DNA of 6,254 bases from Flavobacteriales bacterium UBA1694 (GCA_002319955.1 DCJS01000025.1:9606-15859); one strand, 5' to 3'. Positions 1 through 6,159 are shown, counted from the stretch's first letter. Notes: generated by a model not told the origin, from the letters alone. Made by a program: numbers and translations.

Positions 1-338
1 TCAGGCACAATTTCGATGAGTTCAGCGAAGAACTCCCAAAGATCGAGAAGTCCGTATTGAAACTGCACTTTATCCCCACTCGCTTCGAAAACCTCGGTGA
101 TGTACACGTCTGACATAATTTCACCATCACCCAAATCGCTCATGTCCTCTAAGGCGACGCTTTTATAAACCGTCCCGTCCGATTCCAGAAGGTTAAAGTT
201 TGATAGCTCCTCCCCTTGCAAAGAAAATGCACTCTTTATTCCCAAATGCAAATTCCATAGCGTTTGTTTCCCCTTAATTTCAATATCGCGGAAAATGTCT
301 TCCCTTGTATCTAAAATAATTCGGATTTTGTAAACCAT
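1..338 (-). CDS. pRiA4b ORF-3-like protein (IS1096 passenger TnpR-like family), 3' end cut by the window
   Basis: An open frame runs from an ATG (complement of 336-338) to the window edge, giving about 112 residues with no stop, so the C-terminus is missing. The protein begins MVYKIRIILDTREDIFRDIE, followed by a TLWNLHLGIKSAFSL stretch, a MSDVYITEVF segment near residues 75-84, and an aromatic-rich YGLLDLWEFFAELIEI end. This order (beta strand, an 'xxLHxxIxxAF' helix, then a strand and helix ending in a W-F segment) matches the pRiA4b ORF-3 / IS1096-passenger family, recognised from memory. The biochemical role of this family is not established. The name comes from a plasmid and a transposon, but flavobacterial chromosomes commonly carry stand-alone copies, and no transposase or terminal repeat is visible here. 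It lies downstream of the histidine kinase on the same strand, after a 130-nt gap with its own promoter-like element, so it is probably a separate transcription unit. Confidence 0.75.
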   Translation of the reverse strand, partial: MVYKIRIILDTREDIFRDIEIKGKQTLWNLHLGIKSAFSLQGEELSNFNLLESDGTVYKSVALEDMSDLGDGEIMSDVYITEVFEASGDKVQFQYGLLDLWEFFAELIEIVP

Positions 339-388
339 AGTCTATTCAGCCCTTTTTGTTGTTGATTCGTTTGCTCTTAGTAGCGTTG

Positions 389-396
389 CAAATATA
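389..396 (-). promoter_or_regulatory. Bacteroidota-type -7 promoter element for the pRiA4b-like gene
   Basis: The minus strand reads TATATTTG, a perfect match to the Bacteroidota primary-sigma -7 consensus TAnnTTTG, about 50 nt upstream of the ATG at 338. No clear -33 TTG lies at the usual distance; that region (about 414-419) reads TTCGGC on the minus strand. The match and its position are seen directly. Its use as a promoter is inferred. Confidence 0.5.
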
Positions 397-402
397 TAAC
401 AA

Positions 403-431
403 TTGCAAAATCCGCCGAATGAATTTTGCAA
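403..431. repeat. Perfect 9-bp inverted repeat, operator-like
   Basis: TTGCAAAAT (403-411) and ATTTTGCAA (423-431) form a perfect 9-bp inverted repeat around an 11-nt spacer containing CCGCCG. A third TTGCAA core lies at 386-391, overlapping the TATATTTG element. The repeat sits just upstream of that -7 element, across the expected -33 region of the pRiA4b-like gene, which suits an operator. It does not fit an intrinsic terminator on either strand: the adjoining run is A on the plus strand, and on the minus strand the T-run precedes the hairpin. Confidence 0.5.
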
Positions 432-476
432 AAAAAAATTCAAAAAAAAGCATTAAATTCCACCCAAATTAGGGCG
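430..476 (-). terminator. Possible weak terminator of the regulator-kinase operon
   Basis: On the minus strand the end of the kinase gene contains CGCCC-TAATTT-GGGTG (476-461), a short stem with one G-U pair that includes the stop codon. After about 11 nt come two T-runs (complement of 442-449 and 430-438). The stem is short and too far from the T-runs for a classical intrinsic terminator, so this is only a candidate. Nothing better is visible between the kinase and the next gene. Confidence 0.3.
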
Positions 477-1479
477 CACGCTCGAGGAAGAATCCGAACT
501 TAGTGCCCTCCAGATAGATGCTCTCGACATGAATGGTCTCATTATGAGCCTCTAGGATATGCTTTACAATAGCAAGTCCTAAACCACTCCCCCCTTTGCG
601 TCGGTTTCGACTGGATTCCACGCGGTAAAACCGCTCGAAAATCCGGGGCAGCGCCTCGGGCTTCATTCCCATACCGTTGTCCTGTACTTCGATTAAAACT
701 TTTGTTTTAAGCACCGTCGTTCGAACGGTGATGTGAGGCTCCTTGCGGTTGGCATAATGTATTGCGTTGGCAATGAGATTAATAAGAACTTGCTCGATTT
801 TCTGTTTATCCGCCAGTACAAAGACTTGCGGTAGTTCACTACTTACCGACAATTGGGCATTTCGGGCCTGGGCTTCCAAATCAAGCATATCAAAAACCTC
901 ACGCGCAAGGGCATTCACCTCAAACTTAGACACGTTTAATTTAATTTCCCCGGCCTCGAAGCGGTTAATCATATCTAAGTCGTTTACAATGGTAATTAGC
1001 CGTTCAACTGACTTTCCAACTCTTGAGAGGTATTTGTCCCGGATCTTTAAATTCTCAACAGCTCCATCGAGTAAAGTCTCAATATAGCCTTGTATGGAGA
1101 AAAGAGGCGTTTTAAGTTCATGCGACACATTCCCGATGTACTCCTTACGGTAGGTCTCCATCTCGTTTATCATGTCCAGTTCGCTCGCACTTCGATTGAG
1201 CTTCTCCGAGAGTTCCTTAAAACCAACGTTCGTTGGATCAACAAAGAAATCTTTTGGCAGCTCTGTGGCCATTTTTTGGATTTGTTTTTTGGAATAGAAC
1301 CGAACTAAGTAATCGATTCCTAAATAAGTAATGGCAAAAATTAATAGGGCACTAATTACTAATAATAAATGGTTGCCGTTTTGACCTAGAGCGGTTTCCT
1401 GATAGAAATCATAAAGAAGGACAATAACCGTTATGGCTATAGTCATTAGAAAGGCCGCTATGGTTATGAGTCGATTCAC
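469..1479 (-). CDS. Membrane sensor histidine kinase, PhoR-like, short-sensor type
   Basis: This is a 336-residue inner-membrane histidine kinase, partner of the response regulator encoded just upstream. It autophosphorylates on His120 and would pass phosphate to the regulator. Two hydrophobic segments (about 4-22 and 37-58) flank a loop of only about 14 residues, so there is no real periplasmic sensor domain. A linker at 60-110 shows no clear HAMP or PAS domain. The H-box is NVSHELKTPL (117-126), the N-box region is QVLINLIANAIHYA (230-243), the G1 box is DNGMG (267-271), the F-box is FERFYRVE (281-288) and the G2 box is GGSGLGL (296-302, Ser where Thr is commoner). All boxes for an active HisKA/HATPase_c kinase are present. 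The start is GTG. No ATG occurs in frame between this GTG and the preceding stop, and the next ATG (codon 12, at 1446) would cut into the first membrane helix. It sits 17 nt after the regulator's stop, which indicates one operon. Phosphate as the signal is inferred only from context. Confidence 0.92.
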   Translation of the reverse strand: MNRLITIAAFLMTIAITVIVLLYDFYQETALGQNGNHLLLVISALLIFAITYLGIDYLVRFYSKKQIQKMATELPKDFFVDPTNVGFKELSEKLNRSASELDMINEMETYRKEYIGNVSHELKTPLFSIQGYIETLLDGAVENLKIRDKYLSRVGKSVERLITIVNDLDMINRFEAGEIKLNVSKFEVNALAREVFDMLDLEAQARNAQLSVSSELPQVFVLADKQKIEQVLINLIANAIHYANRKEPHITVRTTVLKTKVLIEVQDNGMGMKPEALPRIFERFYRVESSRNRRKGGSGLGLAIVKHILEAHNETIHVESIYLEGTKFGFFLERAP

Positions 1480-1496
1480 GTAGCTTAAACTTAAGA

Positions 1497-2174
1497 TTAG
1501 ACCACCAGCTTGTACCCAATCCCTTTGAGGGTCTGAATACGGCCGTCTCCTAATTTTTCACGAAGTCTACGAATGTGCACATCAATGGTTCGCTCCCCCA
1601 CGATCACATCATTGCCCCAAACTTTCTCTAGAATTTCTTCTCTTTTAAAGACCTTCTGCGTGTTGGAGGCTAATAAGTAGAGTAAATCAAATTCTTTTTT
1701 GGGAAGTAGAAATACCTTTCCGTCTTGCGTGACGCGGAAATTGTCCTTATCAATAATTAAATCGCCGATCTCAATCACCTTATTTACATCCTCGCTTTTC
1801 GTGGTCAGTTGTAATAAGGCGTTAATCTTTGAGACAAGTATTTTTGGTTTGATGACCTTCACCACGTAATCATTAGCTCCGGCCTGGTATCCCGCAAGTT
1901 GAGAGAATTCCTCTCCACGCGCGGACAAAAAGACAATTAAGGTGCTTTCGAGCCCTTTGATCTTGCGAAGATCTTGGCAGGTTTCAATTCCATCTTTATC
2001 CGGCATCATGACATCTAAAAGAATAAGATCCGGTTTTATCTCCGTCGCTTTTTCGATTCCCTCGGCGCCATTGTCTGCTGTGAAAACGGCAAACCCTTCC
2101 TTTTCTAAATTATAGGATAAGATCTCCAAAATATCATGTTCATCGTCTATTAAAAGTATCTTTTTCTGGCTCAT
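1497..2174 (-). CDS. Two-component response regulator, OmpR/PhoB family
   Basis: This is a 225-residue cytoplasmic transcription factor activated by phosphorylation. The receiver domain (about 4-122) has the acidic pair D10/D11, phospho-acceptor D54 (ILLDVMMPD), switch residue S84 and conserved K106. The residue after K106 is Val107, where the family almost always has Pro (KP). A winged-helix Trans_reg_C domain spans about 134-225. Its recognition helix region, VGERTIDVHIRRLREKLG (192-209), and wing, IQTLKGIGYKL (213-223), are very close to E. coli PhoB. By alignment on the shared TxDVHIRRLR block, PhoB R193, H198, R200, R201 and T217 correspond to R195, H200, R202, R203 and T215. The length is normal and the start is ATG. 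It is first in an operon with the kinase and diverges from the receptor gene across 197 nt, so it could control both directions. The name phoB is plausible but not assigned, because other OmpR-class regulators share these motifs. Confidence 0.95.
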   Translation of the reverse strand: MSQKKILLIDDEHDILEILSYNLEKEGFAVFTADNGAEGIEKATEIKPDLILLDVMMPDKDGIETCQDLRKIKGLESTLIVFLSARGEEFSQLAGYQAGANDYVVKVIKPKILVSKINALLQLTTKSEDVNKVIEIGDLIIDKDNFRVTQDGKVFLLPKKEFDLLYLLASNTQKVFKREEILEKVWGNDVIVGERTIDVHIRRLREKLGDGRIQTLKGIGYKLVV

Positions 2175-2273
2175 TCGGATGCTTCAAGGGTTTAAAAGAG
2201 TAAAGTTAACGAATTTCAATCAGTTTGAATCTTAAGCCAGCCCTGTTCATATAAAATTAATATTAACGCCCGT

Positions 2274-2317
2274 ATGGTAACCTATTGTTAAAGATTAATT
2301 AAACATTCTTAAACCAA
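2274..2317 (+). promoter_or_regulatory. Candidate Pho-box-like operator: about four direct repeats with 11-bp phasing
   Basis: The core hexamers are GTAACC (2277), TTAAAG (2288), TTAAAC (2299) and TTAAAC (2309), with successive start distances of 11, 11 and 10 bp. Three of the four contain TTAAA, and the first is a weaker match. PhoB-family regulators bind tandem direct repeats with an 11-bp period, and Bacillus PhoP sites are described as TT(A/T/C)ACA-like hexamers spaced about 5 bp apart. The geometry here is the same and the word is similar. The array ends 57 nt before the receptor ATG and 22 nt before the -7 candidate. Binding by the adjacent regulator is an inference. The AT-rich setting means some TTAA words would occur by chance. 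Confidence 0.5.
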
Positions 2318-2336
2318 CCTTGAAACTAAAGTTGGG

Positions 2337-2344
2337 CACCTTTG
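2337..2344 (+). promoter_or_regulatory. Candidate -7 element of the receptor operon
   Basis: CACCTTTG matches the Bacteroidota -7 consensus TAnnTTTG except at the first base, and lies 27 nt before the receptor ATG. No TTG stands at the normal -33 spacing; the nearest, at 2320-2322, is only 14 nt away. A promoter with a weak or missing -33 box just downstream of regulator repeats would suit activator dependence. The call rests on one short match. Confidence 0.35.
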
Positions 2345-2371
2345 CCACGAATTATAACAGTAAGAAAAGTC

Positions 2372-4924
2372 ATGAGAGTAAGTAAAATTAGTATTGCGGC
2401 GCTGTTCCTTACAGCCTCCTTTACATTTGTGCACGGGCAAACCACCGACACACTAAAATCTGAAAAGAAAATCGAAGGAGTCGTGATCCGTGGGACGACT
2501 AATAAAGGTGCCGAAAGCAACCTTATTAATACCCAGAGACGCTCTTTAGAAGTCATCGAACGCGTTGGATCCGTCCAACTCGAAAAGCAAGGCATCGGCG
2601 ATGTTTCCCTTGCCGTGACAAAAGCCACTGGCGCCCAAAAACAAGAAGGCTCAGGCCAAGTGTTCATTCGCGGTCTAGGCGACCGAAGCAATACCACTAC
2701 AATGAATGGGCTCTCGATTCCATCGAACGATCCAGCCTTCAAAAACATTGACTTAAGTATTATCAAAACCGACATGATCGATTACGTCGGTCTGGATAAG
2801 GTGTACCACCCAAAACTTTGGGGAGATGTCTCTGGTGCCACGGTGGACATTGTTTCAAAAATTCACACCGGCAAGCCTTACTTTAAAGTAAACCTTTCAA
2901 GTTCAGCAAACCTTAGCGCCCTAGAACAAGACCATTTTTACAAAGCGCAAGGTCTAAACTACTTTGGTTTAAACGGCGTTAAGCAGCCCTCGGATGCAGC
3001 CATTCTTGGCCAAGGGTTCGTGTTTCCGACAGGAACGCAAAACAAAGAGGTTTTCACCCCAATCAATTCGGCCATGGCCGTTGATTTTGGACGCTCATTC
3101 ACTATGGGGTCAGAGGGACGCCTTTCTGTCTTTGGATTCGGATCCTTTGAGAACGACAACCAATATTCTAAAGGGGTCTTTGGTGGGTCTTACGACAGTG
3201 GAGTTTCCTCAAACAAACTCTATTCGAGATCAGAAGAGTATAAATACGCAACAAACAGCACAGGGCTTGTGAATGTGAATTATAGACTTAATTCAAACCA
3301 CACCCTTAACCTGACCGCAAATTACATTCATACATCCGATCAAAAGCTAGGATTCTACGAAGGACATAATAGAGATTTCCTTGACGATCCTTCTCAGAGC
3401 ACTGGCTACACGCAAATGCGCCGCGCGGTAACTAAAGTAAACGACTTACTTATCACCCAACTTCGTGGGGAACACAAGTTGACCACTGATTTAAAACTAA
3501 ACTGGAATCTAGGCTATAACCGTTTGGATAGCAAAAGACCAGACCGCCAACAGAATGTGTCAGTCTTTGACCGCGCATCAGGACAAAGCTACTTTGCAAG
3601 TAGTAACCCTGGGGTAAATCACCGTTACTTTGATGCCCTTATTGAAACCGATTATCTCGCTAACATTTCCGCAGATTACACCCTTAGTGAGCGCGCAAAA
3701 CTTAGTATTGGCTACAACGGAAAATACCAGGATAGCAACTTCGAGGCAACCCAATACAACTTCAGAGTGAAACTTGCTCCTTTCAACTACTATGTTGATC
3801 CGACAAATTATGATTCATTCTTTAGCCTAGGAAATTACCAAACTGGGGCTTATTTTGACATTGTAACCTTTAGAGGGGATATTCGTCACAATCCACTAAA
3901 TGCTTTAGTGCCGCAGTTCTACCAATCCGAAGTCTTAAATAACGCGGGTTACGCCAACTTAGATTATGAAATTTCCGACCGACTAACGGGACAACTCGGG
4001 GTTCGTTTTGACAACCTTGATCAAAAGATGGTTTACAACACGGCGATCTTTTCTAACGGTGGAGAAATTCAAAAAAATTACTCAAAAATACTTCCGGCTT
4101 TAAACTTAAAGTATACACTTAACGATAAGCAGAACTTGAGATTCTCAGCTTCCAAAACTTACACGACTCCGCTCTTACTTGAGATTGCGCCGTTTGAGTA
4201 CGAAGACATCGACGATTCAAGCTATGGAAATATCGACATCTACCCTTCGGATAACTACAATGCCGATTTGAAATGGGAGTTTTTTCCAAAAAGAAGGGAG
4301 CTTATCTCAGTTACCGCATTTGCGAAATACATTCAAAATCCAATTGCTAGAGTGACCGTGGCCTCTTCTGCAAACCTTGCCTCCTTCGTCAATGTGGGCG
4401 ATACAGGACGTATTTTCGGTGCAGAAATCGAAATTAGAAAAGACCTCTTCCAATCACAAGGCACCCGATTATACACCTTCGTTAATGCGACTTACCTAAA
4501 TACAAGTCAAGAATTGGATCCGACTAAAATCAGCCAAGAAAACACGACTGTAGCCGTCAATTTCATTAAAACTAAAGATAAGATGACGGGCGCTTCTGAC
4601 TTCCTAGCGAATGTCAACTTAGGTCTAGAACAGAAATGGGACCAAGGCCAAGCTCTTGATCTAGTCGTTTCCTACTCGCATATCTCAGAAAATGTTTATG
4701 CATTAGGCTACGAGGGGATTGGAAATCAAATCGACAAGGCAATCAACACCTTAGACGCTGTGGCGAAACTTAAATTCCAAAATGGAATCGGAATCTCCCT
4801 TAGCGGTAAAAACTTAATGAATCCTAGTTTCACTAGAATTCAAAGAAACACGCAGATGGATCACACCATTAGAGAATTTAAAAAAGGAATTACTCTTGGC
4901 GCTGGCGTATCCTACGAATTTTAG
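2372..4924 (+). CDS. TonB-dependent outer-membrane receptor
   Basis: This is an 850-residue TonB-dependent receptor, expected to import a scarce substrate across the outer membrane using ExbBD-TonB energy. The signal peptide covers about 1-22 (MRVSKISIAALFLTASF..., cleavage probably after VHG, leaving Gln23). A TonB-box-like IEGVVIRG lies at 34-41. The plug domain (about 50-165) has the typical GSGQVFIRGLGDRSNTT (93-109), MNGLSIPSNDP and GDVSGATVDIVSK (151-163) blocks. The rest is a 22-strand-type barrel rich in alternating aromatic residues, ending in GAGVSYEF with the terminal Phe of a Bam-recognised beta-signal. There is no N-terminal carboxypeptidase-regulatory-like extension, which many Bacteroidota receptors have. 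The frame is open upstream to a TTG at 2342, but that TTG lies in the promoter candidate; the ATG at 2372 gives a proper signal peptide and follows an A-rich TAAGAAAAG leader. The lipoprotein gene follows after 45 nt, presumably in the same operon. The substrate is not readable from the sequence. Phosphate or an organophosphate is a guess from the PhoB-like regulator. Confidence 0.93.
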   Translation: MRVSKISIAALFLTASFTFVHGQTTDTLKSEKKIEGVVIRGTTNKGAESNLINTQRRSLEVIERVGSVQLEKQGIGDVSLAVTKATGAQKQEGSGQVFIRGLGDRSNTTTMNGLSIPSNDPAFKNIDLSIIKTDMIDYVGLDKVYHPKLWGDVSGATVDIVSKIHTGKPYFKVNLSSSANLSALEQDHFYKAQGLNYFGLNGVKQPSDAAILGQGFVFPTGTQNKEVFTPINSAMAVDFGRSFTMGSEGRLSVFGFGSFENDNQYSKGVFGGSYDSGVSSNKLYSRSEEYKYATNSTGLVNVNYRLNSNHTLNLTANYIHTSDQKLGFYEGHNRDFLDDPSQSTGYTQMRRAVTKVNDLLITQLRGEHKLTTDLKLNWNLGYNRLDSKRPDRQQNVSVFDRASGQSYFASSNPGVNHRYFDALIETDYLANISADYTLSERAKLSIGYNGKYQDSNFEATQYNFRVKLAPFNYYVDPTNYDSFFSLGNYQTGAYFDIVTFRGDIRHNPLNALVPQFYQSEVLNNAGYANLDYEISDRLTGQLGVRFDNLDQKMVYNTAIFSNGGEIQKNYSKILPALNLKYTLNDKQNLRFSASKTYTTPLLLEIAPFEYEDIDDSSYGNIDIYPSDNYNADLKWEFFPKRRELISVTAFAKYIQNPIARVTVASSANLASFVNVGDTGRIFGAEIEIRKDLFQSQGTRLYTFVNATYLNTSQELDPTKISQENTTVAVNFIKTKDKMTGASDFLANVNLGLEQKWDQGQALDLVVSYSHISENVYALGYEGIGNQIDKAINTLDAVAKLKFQNGIGISLSGKNLMNPSFTRIQRNTQMDHTIREFKKGITLGAGVSYEF

Positions 4925-4960
4925 ATAACCACTTAAATCAAAAAATAAATAATTCTAAGT

Positions 4961-4969
4961 TAAAACATT
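4961..4969 (+). promoter_or_regulatory. A-rich translation leader of the lipoprotein gene
   Basis: TAAAACATT stands directly before the ATG at 4970. Flavobacteria generally lack Shine-Dalgarno pairing and favour A-rich leaders at this position, so this supports the chosen start. No promoter element or terminator is visible in the 45-nt gap after the receptor (only a weak ACTTA/TAAGT pair), in line with co-transcription. Confidence 0.45.
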
Positions 4970-6133
4970 ATGAAAAAGAATCAATTAAAAGTATGGGCTT
5001 TAGCTCTAGTTGTATCTTCAGGATTCGCATTACAATCATGTGATGACAGCGATGATCCAGTAGTTGTTCCTCCAACAGGAATTGCACAAAACCCAAGCGA
5101 TTTCAAAGGAGAAGTTAAAGCAGGAGAAACTGTAACTCTTGACGCAACTAAAACCTATACGATCACAGGAGCTGTTCACGTAAAAGAAGGAGGGAAATTA
5201 ATAATTCCTGCAGGAACTATCTTAAATGCAACAGGAGGGACTTCATCTTACTTAACCGTAGAACAAGGTGGACAAATTTTCGCTAACGGAACGGCCACTC
5301 AACCAATCGTGTTTACTTCATCTGCAAAAGCACCAGGAAGCTGGGGAGGAATCGTTTTAAGCGGTAGAGCTCCAATCAACAAAGGAACGACTGCAACAGC
5401 AGAAGTTGGTAACACGCAGTACGGTGGAACGAACGCAGCAGACAACTCTGGATCTCTAACTTTCGTAAGAATCGAATATGCTGGAGCTCTATTTAGTGCA
5501 GATAAAGAATTCAACGGACTTTCTCTATTCGGAGTTGGAAACGGAACTAAAATTGACAATGTTTCTCTAATCAACGGGTCTGACGACGGAATCGAGTTCT
5601 TCGGTGGAACTGTAAATGTTTCAAACATTGTATCTGTATACAACGAAGACGATGCCTTTGACTGGACAGAAGGATGGAACGGAACTGCTACTGGAATTTA
5701 CACAAAAAGAAGAGCAGATAAAGTTGGTAACCGTGGTATTGAAGCGGATAACAACTCTAATAATAACGATGCAGATCCAAGATCTAACCCAACGATCAAA
5801 AATGCAACATTTGTTGGTTTCGCTGGAGTAGGAGAATCTGACGGGATTAAACTAAGAGTTGGAACCCACGGAACTTTTGACAACATCGTTCTTGATGGAT
5901 GGAGCACAGGGTTCAATTTTGAGCACGATTCCACATTAAGCCACTTCCTTACAACTGGAGGTAAAATCACTAACGTGAAATATGTGAACATTGGAAAAGT
6001 AAGCTCTGCTAAAACCTCCGCAGGAGTTACTGTAGAAGTTCCAGCAGCTGCTATTTCAGTTAATGCAAACGCAACTGGCGCAGGAGCCGGATCTGCAACA
6101 CCAACATGGGCAACTGGTTGGTCAGGACTTTAA
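4970..6133 (+). CDS. Right-handed beta-helix-like lipoprotein, probably surface-exposed
   Basis: This is a 387-residue lipoprotein. The signal peptide (1-23) ends in the lipobox LQSC with Cys24, the only cysteine in the protein. The following residues, DDSDDP, resemble the acidic lipoprotein export signal that sends Bacteroidota lipoproteins to the cell surface. After a short linker (30-45) the body is a series of short beta-strand units rich in Gly, Asn, Thr and Val. Examples are LDATKTYTITGAVHVKEGGK (57-76), TVEQGGQIFANGTATQPIVF (96-115), SWGGIVLSG (124-132), a SDDGIEFFGGTVNV block (204-217) and a YNEDDAFDW block (224-232). This is the pattern of a family recognised from memory in many Bacteroidota, with a predicted parallel beta-helix fold and no proven function. 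No catalytic polysaccharide-lyase motif is recognised. The acidic blocks could bind a metal or ligand. It lies 45 nt behind the receptor gene and is probably its surface partner, a position where SusD-like proteins often sit, although it is not SusD-like. Codon use is strongly skewed to GGA, GCA, AAC and AGA, suggesting high expression. Confidence 0.85.
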   Translation: MKKNQLKVWALALVVSSGFALQSCDDSDDPVVVPPTGIAQNPSDFKGEVKAGETVTLDATKTYTITGAVHVKEGGKLIIPAGTILNATGGTSSYLTVEQGGQIFANGTATQPIVFTSSAKAPGSWGGIVLSGRAPINKGTTATAEVGNTQYGGTNAADNSGSLTFVRIEYAGALFSADKEFNGLSLFGVGNGTKIDNVSLINGSDDGIEFFGGTVNVSNIVSVYNEDDAFDWTEGWNGTATGIYTKRRADKVGNRGIEADNNSNNNDADPRSNPTIKNATFVGFAGVGESDGIKLRVGTHGTFDNIVLDGWSTGFNFEHDSTLSHFLTTGGKITNVKYVNIGKVSSAKTSAGVTVEVPAAAISVNANATGAGAGSATPTWATGWSGL

Positions 6134-6159
6134 TCAAACTGTTATAATTCAAATGGTTT

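Larger units (their letters stand above)
2175..2371. other. Divergent intergenic control region between regulator and receptor
   Basis: These 197 nt separate two diverging start codons and hold no gene. The right half carries the phased TTAAA repeats and a receptor -7 candidate, listed separately. The left half has further TTAA-containing words at 2191-2197 (TTTAAAA), 2205-2210 (GTTAAC), 2232-2235, 2257-2260 and 2263-2266, without a regular phase. On the minus strand TAACTTTA (complement of 2201-2208) is a one-mismatch -7 candidate for the regulator gene, leaving a leader of about 25 nt. No TTG lies at the right distance for a -33 box, so this promoter call is weak. Confidence 0.6.

Noticed and set aside
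1..338. A mobile element, because the encoded family is named after IS1096 and plasmid pRiA4b
   Set aside because: No transposase, terminal inverted repeat or target duplication is visible, and stand-alone copies are common in flavobacteria.
403..431. The 9-bp inverted repeat as a rho-independent terminator
   Set aside because: On the plus strand it is followed by A, not T. On the minus strand the T-runs come before the hairpin. The operator reading fits better.
767..1308. Two open frames on the plus strand opposite the kinase gene
   Set aside because: They lie wholly antisense to a gene with every kinase motif. Their products show no recognisable domain and look like random translations.
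2342..2371. A TTG start for the receptor, 30 nt upstream of the ATG
   Set aside because: It would place basic residues and an extra Met before the signal peptide, and it overlaps the -7-like element. The ATG at 2372 gives a clean signal peptide with an A-rich leader.
2326..3272. Open frames antisense to or out of frame with the receptor gene (minus 2326-2775 and 2959-3159; plus 2994-3272)
   Set aside because: They overlap a well-supported coding frame and have no recognisable motifs. The longest also runs across the control region.
5299..5991. Open frames overlapping the lipoprotein gene on both strands
   Set aside because: They are shadows of a repetitive, codon-biased gene, with no signal peptide, domain or leader.
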